From SOIA01 sp050116035 (GTDB taxonomy: Bacteria > Acidobacteriota > Aminicenantia > Aminicenantales > Aminicenantaceae), in contig JASFPJ010000065.1 in assembly GCA_050116035.1 (NCBI GenBank), forward strand, positions 1 through 12,974: DNA of 12,974 bases, given 5' to 3'. A program made the position numbers and the translations under genes. The notes under the pieces were generated by a model. It ran no database searches and was not told the origin of the DNA. It saw only the letters and a list, made by a program, of their open reading frames with translations. This document shows, piece by piece, positions 7,832 to 12,974 of this stretch (position 1 is its first letter; every line of letters begins with the position of its first letter).

Positions 7832-8512
7832 ATGAAAAGTATTCCTGATATTCACGCTCCCCCGACTGTAAGAGTTCAAAGGGCAACATCTAGAACCCGG
7901 ACAATCGTCTTTGTTCTGGAAATTGGGCTCATTCTCGCTATTCTTATTGCATGGCTGAGCTCTGAGTCCATCCGGCAAAGCAAGAGCCTGTGGATCCTGT
8001 TTTTCTACAATTTTCCTTCGCAATTCTTGATTGCCATCGTTCCTCATGAACCCGTTTTTCTCTACTTCAGTAAATTTTACTCCCCTTTGAGCGTGACCTT
8101 TGTGGCCATAGTCGGCACATCCCTGGCAGAGGTTCTCAACTATTCTGTCTTCAAATACGTCGGAGATCTTAAGCCTGTCCAAAACGTACACACCAGTAAA
8201 ATGGTCAATAAATTGATCAGCCTCTTCAATAAGGCTCCCTTCGCGGCTCTCCTCGTCGCAGGATTCACTCCTGTGCCTTTTTATCCTTTCCGTTTTTTAG
8301 TTGTTCTCGCTCGCTATCCCCTGCTCAAATACATTTTGGCTATTGTCCTGTCCAGAACTCCTCGTTTCTATCTTCTTGCACTCTTCGGGTACACGATTAA
8401 AATTCCGGATTATTTACTGCCTGTTATTTTTATTATACTCACCATACCCTTTAGTTATCCCATGATTAAAAGCTTTTTGACAAACAAAAGGAATAAAAGC
8501 GATGGCTCGTAA
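7832..8512 (+). CDS. VTT/DedA-like integral membrane protein
   Basis: This 226-residue protein has five or six predicted membrane segments (about 24-42, 53-70, 82-108, 135-160, 165-186 and 192-212). The central region, 'VAGFTPVPFYPFRFL' (~142-156) followed by 'LARYPLLKYILAIVLSRTPR' (~159-178), matches the VTT (SNARE-associated, DedA) pattern. That pattern is a Pro-rich reentrant segment and a conserved Arg. Such proteins act in membrane homeostasis or lipid/anion transport, and some DedA relatives translocate undecaprenyl phosphate. The substrate here is unknown. No SD lies at normal distance (GGAG at 7809-7812 is 19 nt away), but a stop at 7829 in the same frame makes this the first possible ATG. 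Translation may be coupled to the gene before it. It overlaps the epimerase gene by 11 bp. Confidence 0.82.
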   Translation: MKSIPDIHAPPTVRVQRATSRTRTIVFVLEIGLILAILIAWLSSESIRQSKSLWILFFYNFPSQFLIAIVPHEPVFLYFSKFYSPLSVTFVAIVGTSLAEVLNYSVFKYVGDLKPVQNVHTSKMVNKLISLFNKAPFAALLVAGFTPVPFYPFRFLVVLARYPLLKYILAIVLSRTPRFYLLALFGYTIKIPDYLLPVIFIILTIPFSYPMIKSFLTNKRNKSDGS

Positions 8513-9482
8513 AGCTTTGGTGACTGGCGGGACCGGTTTTATCGGAAGCCACCTCGTTCAAACATTGGTTTCTCAGAACTGGGATGTCACCTGTCTCGTC
8601 CGGCCGACGAGCCGAACAGGCTTTCTCAAAAAATTCTCTGTGAATTTTGTCATTCACGAGACTGATGACCAGGGAAGCCTGGAGAGCGCTGTCAAAGGTC
8701 AGGATTATATCTTTCATCTTGCCGGGAGAATCCGTCCGACTAGCCGGGCAAACTACGATAAGGCGAATCATCAACTGACCAGAAATCTGGTCGAGGCATG
8801 CCTCAGTCAAAATCCCGGGATCAGCCGCTTTGTCTACGTCTCTTCGATCGCAGCTGCCGGGCCCTCTTTTTCCGGCCAATACTCAGTCGAGAGCCAGCCT
8901 CCCTCTCCCGCCTCTGAGTACGGACGCACCAAACTCAAAGGAGAAATGGCTGTTCAAGACGCCTGGGATACCCTCCCCGCCACCATCATCCGCCCTCCAA
9001 ACGTCTACGGACCCAGACAGCAGGAAACCGAGCTTCTGATTAAATTGATCAGCAAAAGAATTGTTCCCATCCTGAAAGAAAGAGGGGAGACGACCAGCCT
9101 CATCTACATCAGGGACCTTGTGGAAGGCATTCTCCAGGCGGCTTTATCCCCCAAGACTCAAAAGCAGATCTATTATTTGACGGACGGAAAAGGATACTCA
9201 TGGCGGGAATTGATCCTCACCATAAAAAAACATGTCCTGGGAAACTCTCTCTTTTTTCCACTCCACGAGGAAGCCATCCTCTTCGCGGCTTTAATGACCG
9301 ATGTTGTCATGGCCACTGGGCTCGTGAAGGTCTTTTTCGGGCGGAAGGTCTGGGAAGCCATGGTTCAAACGCCCTGGCTCTTCTCCACATCCAAGGCAGA
9401 AAAAGAGTTCGGGTTCCACACCCGCTACACACTGGAAGAGGGCATCAAAGAAACAGTGAATTACTATGGGGTCGCGTCTTAA
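8502..9482 (+). CDS. NAD(P)-dependent epimerase/dehydratase (extended SDR)
   Basis: This 326-residue cytoplasmic enzyme has a Rossmann fold with the dinucleotide motif 'TGGTGFIGSH' (8-17). It also has 'HLAG' (72-75), 'VSSIAAAG' (113-120), the catalytic Y140-xxx-K144 pair ('EYGRTK') and 'RPPNVYGP'. This is the extended short-chain dehydrogenase/reductase plan used by sugar epimerases, dihydroflavonol-reductase-like and 3-beta-hydroxysteroid-like enzymes. The substrate cannot be told. SD AAAGGA precedes the ATG by about 9 nt, and the start overlaps the VTT gene by 11 bp, implying coupled translation. The last codons (Gly-Val-Ala-Ser-stop) are encoded by the first copy of the GGGGTCGC repeat (from 9468), so the native C-terminus may have been replaced. 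Confidence 0.9.
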   Translation: MARKALVTGGTGFIGSHLVQTLVSQNWDVTCLVRPTSRTGFLKKFSVNFVIHETDDQGSLESAVKGQDYIFHLAGRIRPTSRANYDKANHQLTRNLVEACLSQNPGISRFVYVSSIAAAGPSFSGQYSVESQPPSPASEYGRTKLKGEMAVQDAWDTLPATIIRPPNVYGPRQQETELLIKLISKRIVPILKERGETTSLIYIRDLVEGILQAALSPKTQKQIYYLTDGKGYSWRELILTIKKHVLGNSLFFPLHEEAILFAALMTDVVMATGLVKVFFGRKVWEAMVQTPWLFSTSKAEKEFGFHTRYTLEEGIKETVNYYGVAS

Positions 9483-9591
9483 CATTTAACATTTCTCAAA
9501 AAACCATTAATTAAAGGGGTCGCATCTTAACATTTAACATTTCTTAAAAAACCCTTAATTAAAGGGGTCGCATCTCAACATTCGACATTTT
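9468..9591 (+). repeat. Tandem 48-bp repeats of the GGGGTCGC family
   Basis: Direct copies start at 9468, 9516 and 9564, exactly 48 bp apart. Each opens with GGGGTCGC[AG]TCT[TC]AACA and runs on through a second AACATTT-like block. Copies one and two agree at 45 of 48 positions and end ATTAATTAAA or CTTAATTAAA. The third keeps only its first ~28 bases and then diverges. The first copy overlaps the epimerase stop codon. No coding potential is visible. Confidence 0.85.
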
Positions 9592-9624
9592 ACCCCCGCC
9601 CCTATTTTTCCAAAACTAGGTAAT

Positions 9625-9793
9625 GGGGCCACATCTTAACATTTGACATTTCTCAAATAGCCTTTAGTCCAAAGGACCTTTTCTTGATGCGCAGTTTTAG
9701 AAAGAAGGGAATATGTTGAAACGGTAAATGTTAAGATGCGACCTCTTTCTTGAATGGAAGATGTTGAAATGTTAAATGTTAAGACGCGACCCC
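9625..9793. repeat. Palindromic element copy A of the GGGGTCGC family
   Basis: The left arm is at 9625-9654 (GGGGCCACATCTTAACA onward). Two right arms in inverted orientation lie at 9714-9745 and 9761-9793, both ending near GCGACC. Between them are CAAATAGCC, TTAGTCCAAA and CAGTTTTAGAAAGAAGG. The same parts in the same order occur at 10782-10946, so these are two copies of one element of about 165-169 bp. The design resembles paired REP sequences or a MITE. A further inverted half-unit (AATGTTGAGATGCGACCCC) follows at 9797-9815. Confidence 0.8.
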
Positions 9794-9796
9794 TTT

Positions 9797-9815
9797 AATG
9801 TTGAGATGCGACCCC
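9797..9815 (-). repeat. Truncated inverted unit of the GGGGTCGC family
   Basis: AATGTTGAGATGCGACCCC is a shortened inverted unit, 3 bp after the preceding one. Its end is 5 bp before the -35 box of the kinase promoter. Confidence 0.7.
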
Positions 9816-9820
9816 ATATT

Positions 9821-9849
9821 TTGACTTAGACAGAGTGAGATGCTATAAG
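9821..9849 (+). promoter_or_regulatory. Promoter for the lipid kinase gene
   Basis: TTGACT (9821-9826), a 17-bp spacer and TATAAG (9844-9849) match the sigma-70 consensus at 5 of 6 positions each. Transcription would start near 9856, only about 4 nt before the ATG at 9860. No SD is present, so the message would be close to leaderless. Confidence 0.6.
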
Positions 9850-9859
9850 TAGTAACTCT

Positions 9860-10780
9860 ATGTCCAAAGTGAACAAAAACACCTTTTCTCCTGAGGAAGC
9901 CATCTGCATTGTCAATCCTACAGCCGCACGCAACAAGTGGAAGAGAAGGAAGAGACTCAGGGAAAACATAAAGAATAAGCTTCAGTGCAAGATCATCGAT
10001 ATCTATCTGGAAAAGGAAAACATCATAGAAACGGCCAGAAAACAGAGTCTGGAGCGCAAAATCATAGTGGCCGCTGGTGGAGATGGAACCATCGCTCACA
10101 TCATTCAAGGCATCATTGACAGCGGCAGAGCCGATGAAATCCGTCTTGGCATCATCACCTTCGGCAGTGGAAACGCGTTCCGAAAATCCCTTGGCATCCC
10201 GAAAAATCCGAAAAAAGCCATGAAGGTTCTTTTTAAAGGGGAAGCAAGAAAAATCGATCTGATCGACATTGAGGGAAAAATGGCGGGATTTGCCAGCGTC
10301 GGCGCCACGGCTGAAGTGAGTCAGAAAAAGCTTCAGCACAAGATTCCTGGACTTCTCGGTCATCTCCTGGCTTCAAGGATTATGGTGAATTTACCTAAAA
10401 ATGAGTATGAAATCGAGCTCTTCGATGGAGTCACGGATAATGGAGAACACTTTGAAAAAAAATCTTTGAATGTGCGCCTTTTTGAGTGTGTCATCGGAAA
10501 AACAAGATACTTCGGTTACAGCTGGAAGGCCGCTCCTCAAGCCAGGATAGACGACGGGTATCTGGACATCACTCTCTTTGAGACAGGTTGGCTCAAGTAC
10601 CTTATCATTTTTCCCCTCAATTACCTCGGTCTTTTCCAGAAAACACAAAAGCATTTCAAAGCGAAAAAACTCGTTATCCGGGGTGAGGACCTCCCTGTGC
10701 AGTACAACGGGGAATTTCTCGACCATAAAGATGAAATCACCTTTAAGGTGCGTCAGCAAGTCCTGAAAGTAATCAGCTAA
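9860..10780 (+). CDS. Diacylglycerol/lipid kinase, YegS/BmrU-like
   Basis: This 306-residue protein has no signal peptide. The catalytic domain opens with 'CIVNPTAARNKW' (16-27). It has the nucleotide-binding 'AAGGDGTIAHII' (71-82) and 'GIITFGSGNAFRKSLGIP' (97-114), which stands where most relatives have LPxGTxNDFAR. The C-terminal beta domain has 'AAPQARIDDGYLDI' (224-237) and 'VQYNGEFL' (280-287). This is the DAGK catalytic family, which phosphorylates diacylglycerol or related lipids with ATP at the inner membrane. The usual DGE near the C-terminus reads N283-G-E here; in characterised bacterial relatives that Asp has been linked to catalysis, so activity may differ. There is no SD, and the GTG at 9869 is a possible alternative start, also without one. 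The gene is framed by repeat clusters on both sides. Confidence 0.88.
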   Translation: MSKVNKNTFSPEEAICIVNPTAARNKWKRRKRLRENIKNKLQCKIIDIYLEKENIIETARKQSLERKIIVAAGGDGTIAHIIQGIIDSGRADEIRLGIITFGSGNAFRKSLGIPKNPKKAMKVLFKGEARKIDLIDIEGKMAGFASVGATAEVSQKKLQHKIPGLLGHLLASRIMVNLPKNEYEIELFDGVTDNGEHFEKKSLNVRLFECVIGKTRYFGYSWKAAPQARIDDGYLDITLFETGWLKYLIIFPLNYLGLFQKTQKHFKAKKLVIRGEDLPVQYNGEFLDHKDEITFKVRQQVLKVIS

Positions 10781-10949
10781 AGGGGTCGCGTCTTAACATT
10801 TAACATTTCTCAAATAGCCCTTAGTCCAAACTTTATATGCAGTTTTAGAAAGAAGGAAACATGTTGAAAGGAAATGTTAAATGTTAAGATGCGACCCCTT
10901 TTTTGAACGGAAGATGTTGAAATGTTAAATGTTAAGACGCGACCCCTTT
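10779..10949. repeat. Palindromic element copy B with 31-bp perfect inverted arms
   Basis: Bases 10779-10809 pair perfectly with 10919-10949 (31 of 31), with an inner inverted unit at 10861-10898. The left arm includes the last two bases of the kinase stop codon. The right arm ends 10 bp before the stop codon of the convergent amidohydrolase. Internal blocks match copy A at 9625-9793. The hairpin could end transcription from both sides. In this copy the two outer arms carry GTCGCGTC and the inner one GTCGCATC. The matching right-hand arms of copy A show the same outer/inner difference. Confidence 0.85.
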
Positions 10950-10959
10950 TGACTTTTGA

Positions 10960-12435
10960 TTATTGTCGGGCTTTGGCCACAATGTTCTTCACATCCTCGA
11001 GCATTGTTGGCGCATGGTACACAAATCCGTCCTTAATCGTCCATTTGACTCCGCCTCTGCGAATCAGCTTGCCCTCTTTTAAGTCCTGAACGCCCGTCGG
11101 GTACAGATACTTGAAATTTTCCAGCGGGTTTTCATCCACAAGAATAAGGTCGGCCAGGTAGCCTTGGCGGACCCGGCCCAGCTTGTTTTCTTTACCCAGG
11201 ATTCTGGCATTGTTGCCCGTGGCATGCATGAGGACGTCGATTGGATGAAACCCGGCCTCCTGATGAAGCTCCAGCTCCCGGATGAGGCTGAATCCATAAA
11301 GCATGTAGATGTACCCGGCATCCTCGCCAACGCCGACAACTCCGCCCATGTCGGCAAACCTCCGAACTGCCCGCATCCAGATCCTGTAGTTCTCTCGCCA
11401 GAAAATCTCGTCAGTCGTGCTCCAGTTCCAGTGATAAGATCCGTGAAAGGCCGGATTGGGCTTGAAGTATTTCTCCACAGCCGGATGGAGATAATCCCTG
11501 AACCATGGTTGACCCAGAGCACGAAGCAGGTCACGGTTGGCCTCGTAGATCACGAATGTCGGGCACCAGGCCACTCCTTTCTCGACTAATGTCTGGAGCA
11601 CTTTCACGAGCTTCTTCGGGTCAGCTTCCCGCCAGAGTCGGCCAGCATACCGGAAACGATCAACTTCATTGCTGTAATTGTACCAGTGGGGAAATTTCTG
11701 TGACCCGCGGAGAGCGGCATCGGGCACGCCGTACCAGTGTTCTATCGAAGTGACACCAAAAGCCGCGTCATCCCAGGCATCCGTTTCCTCCACACCCACA
11801 TGATGGGCCACTCTGAATCCCAGCTTGTGCGCTTCGTCCATGGCCGCCTCCATGATATCCCTGTCCATGCCAAAGATCTTCACCCCGTCTCCGCCGCGTT
11901 TCTTTATCTCCTGGACGCTCCTTCTGGCCTCCTCAGGAGTTCTCCCCCCGGCTCTCATGTAGAGGAAAATCCGGGGAGCGGCAATCGATCCTTCCTGGCT
12001 TTTTTTGCGCTCTTCGATGGTTTTTCGGGTGTTGCTTCCCACATCCCGAATCGATGTGATGCCGCAGGCGAGCCAGAGTTTATACAGATATTCGAAAGGA
12101 AGGGGCTGGCCCGCACGGCTGTCATGGATATGGGCATGCAAATTGATGAGCCCTGGAAGAAGATACATGCCCGTTCCGTCGATGACGTGTTCCTCTTTCT
12201 GGTAGGGATCCCCACTCCTGGCTGATCCACGAACAGACTGAATCATGTTTCCCTCGATGATGACATCCAGAGGCCCTCTGGGTGGCGTTCCTTTTCCGTC
12301 GATAACGATGACATTCCTGATGACCAGCCTGTCATAGCGTTTTCCGCTTTCCACTCCTCTGGTTTCTGCGCTCAGCCCTTGGAAGAGCATAAAGCAGAAC
12401 AAAACAACCGATAGGGCTTTATAAGATCTTTTCAC
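10960..12435 (-). CDS. Exported amidohydrolase, imidazolonepropionase-like
   Basis: This 491-residue protein has a signal peptide at ~1-23 ending 'GLSA'. Residues ~36-95 are the small beta domain of metal-dependent hydrolases ('VIRNVIVIDGKGT', 'GMYLLPGLINLHAHIHD'). The TIM-barrel follows with a full set of likely metal ligands: H100 and H102 of HAH, K186 ('GVKIFG'), H211/H212 ('VAHHVG'), H233 ('SIEHWYG') and D372 ('GVGEDAG'). The C-terminus closes the small domain with 'GYLADLILVDENPLENF'. This is the amidohydrolase superfamily, near the imidazolonepropionase-like (COG1228) group whose exported members include prolidase-like dipeptidases. The substrate is unknown and a periplasmic location is expected. 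The start is GTG at 12435, supported by AGGAGG 5 nt upstream. It is convergent with the kinase and divergent from the beta-barrel gene. Confidence 0.9.
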   Translation of the reverse strand: MKRSYKALSVVLFCFMLFQGLSAETRGVESGKRYDRLVIRNVIVIDGKGTPPRGPLDVIIEGNMIQSVRGSARSGDPYQKEEHVIDGTGMYLLPGLINLHAHIHDSRAGQPLPFEYLYKLWLACGITSIRDVGSNTRKTIEERKKSQEGSIAAPRIFLYMRAGGRTPEEARRSVQEIKKRGGDGVKIFGMDRDIMEAAMDEAHKLGFRVAHHVGVEETDAWDDAAFGVTSIEHWYGVPDAALRGSQKFPHWYNYSNEVDRFRYAGRLWREADPKKLVKVLQTLVEKGVAWCPTFVIYEANRDLLRALGQPWFRDYLHPAVEKYFKPNPAFHGSYHWNWSTTDEIFWRENYRIWMRAVRRFADMGGVVGVGEDAGYIYMLYGFSLIRELELHQEAGFHPIDVLMHATGNNARILGKENKLGRVRQGYLADLILVDENPLENFKYLYPTGVQDLKEGKLIRRGGVKWTIKDGFVYHAPTMLEDVKNIVAKARQ

Positions 12436-12469
12436 ATTCTCCTCCTTCTGTGAGATTCATCTTTTTCAC

Positions 12470-12493
12470 CCCATAAAATCACATTTTCATGGG
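12470..12493 (-). promoter_or_regulatory. Small palindrome upstream of the amidohydrolase
   Basis: CCCAT-AAAAT-CAC-ATTTTC-ATGGG forms a stem of ten pairs with one bulge, 35 bp before the GTG start. It may be an operator or a leader hairpin. No convincing promoter was found around it on either strand. Confidence 0.25.
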
Positions 12494-12614
12494 ATGACAA
12501 CATCCCTCCAAATTCCGTATATTCTAAGTGAAAAAAAACGAGTCTTTCCATTAATACTAAATATCGCAGGCTGGGTCTATAAAAAATAGAAAAAAAATGG
12601 TAGTCTTACGAGTC

Positions 12615-12974
12615 ATGTTCAAAAGGAAAATTTCACTTTCTTTTCTCCTCTTCTTTGTGGCCGGACATGTTTTCGTGTATTCATTCGACCTCGAGACATT
12701 CGGGTATTATGAGAACCGGTTTTTTATACTGGGGAGCGGCCAGTTGAGTTTACAAAATATCAGCGAAAATTTTTCCCTTGGCGATTACAACCGCCTCCGT
12801 CTTCAATTCAGGTCTTCTGTATCAGAGAATATCTCCTTGAATCTCGCTGTGGATCTTTTCACCTTCCACGGGATTATCCGCAGCCCTTTGGGAGTGTATG
12901 AAAGCACAGAACAATCAGATGCCACGTATACTCAACTGGACAGAGCGTATATCGATCTTTATTTTCCCGGATTC
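12615..12974 (+). CDS. Exported, probable outer-membrane beta-barrel protein (3' end outside window)
   Basis: The frame from the ATG at 12615 stays open for 120 codons to the right edge. Residues 1-23 are a signal peptide ('ISLSFLLFFVAGHVFVYS'). The visible mature part alternates hydrophobic and polar residues with many aromatics ('FGYYENRFFILG', 'YNRLRLQF', 'ISLNLAVDLFTF', 'LDRAYIDLYFPGF'), the pattern of beta-barrel porin-like proteins of the outer membrane. No family can be named from this fragment. An in-frame ATG at 12597 would add six residues (VVLRV between two Met). Neither start has a good SD. A TATAAA at 12578-12583 could be a -10 box but has no clear -35. It is divergent from the amidohydrolase across 179 bp. 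Confidence 0.7.
   Translation, partial: MFKRKISLSFLLFFVAGHVFVYSFDLETFGYYENRFFILGSGQLSLQNISENFSLGDYNRLRLQFRSSVSENISLNLAVDLFTFHGIIRSPLGVYESTEQSDATYTQLDRAYIDLYFPGF

Noticed and set aside
9468..9815. Possible CRISPR array from regularly spaced repeats
   Set aside because: Only three direct copies, the interval between cores is itself repeated rather than unique, inverted copies follow, and no cas genes are present.
9779..10363. A 194-codon open frame on the minus strand across the lipid kinase
   Set aside because: It lies antisense to a clear kinase gene and its ends fall within repeat sequence; no recognisable protein features.
11164..11589. Plus-strand open frames of up to 162 codons inside the amidohydrolase
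   Set aside because: They are shadows of a well-supported gene whose metal ligands are all on the minus strand.
12578..12583. Promoter for the beta-barrel gene at TATAAA
   Set aside because: No acceptable -35 at 16-18 bp; an A-rich tract can produce this match by chance.

Overview
The window (about 13 kb, moderate GC, no RNA genes, no transposase and no defence genes) looks like chromosome of a Gram-negative bacterium of the Acidobacteriota/Aminicenantes type. That is an inference. It rests on a GWxTD-type lipoprotein-like operon with TPR partners, many Sec-exported proteins, an exported CehA/McbA-type PHP hydrolase, an exported imidazolonepropionase-like amidohydrolase and the start of a probable outer-membrane beta-barrel. 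Nothing here fixes the species.

Layout. (1) Positions 1-3462, plus strand, form a compact operon. It holds the C-terminal part of a GWxTD-like/TPR protein, an exported protein with a carboxypeptidase-regulatory-like domain plus five TPRs, and an exported GWxTD-domain protein. Gaps are 22 and 12 bp with strong Shine-Dalgarno (SD) sites. (2) Positions 3463-5298 hold a minus-strand GNAT acetyltransferase (COG3375 type). It is bracketed by two related inverted-repeat elements, one of which (3566-3889) is itself split by a nested insert of about 240 bp. (3) Positions 5299-9482, plus strand, look like a second transcription unit: exported PHP metallohydrolase, VTT/DedA-like membrane protein, then an NAD-dependent epimerase overlapping it by 11 bp. 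A promoter and two copies of GTAATTACT precede it. (4) Positions 9468-10949 hold a lipid/diacylglycerol kinase gene bracketed by two clusters of one palindromic repeat family (core GGGGTCGC[AG]TCTTAACA). The first cluster begins inside the last codons of the epimerase. The second begins at the kinase stop codon. The kinase appears to have its own promoter, placed so that the mRNA would be almost leaderless. (5) Positions 10960-12435, minus strand, encode an exported amidohydrolase. (6) From 12615, plus strand, an exported beta-barrel-like protein runs off the right edge.

How it fits together. The two operons are envelope-oriented: GWxTD/TPR proteins in the periplasm or on the envelope, and a periplasmic hydrolase with a membrane partner. 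The GNAT and lipid kinase genes look like single-gene inserts between them, each framed by non-coding palindromic elements. The strongest unexplained material is in these repeats (nested element at 3566-3889; repeat clusters at 9468-9815 and 10779-10949). I did not find a complete novel multi-gene system.
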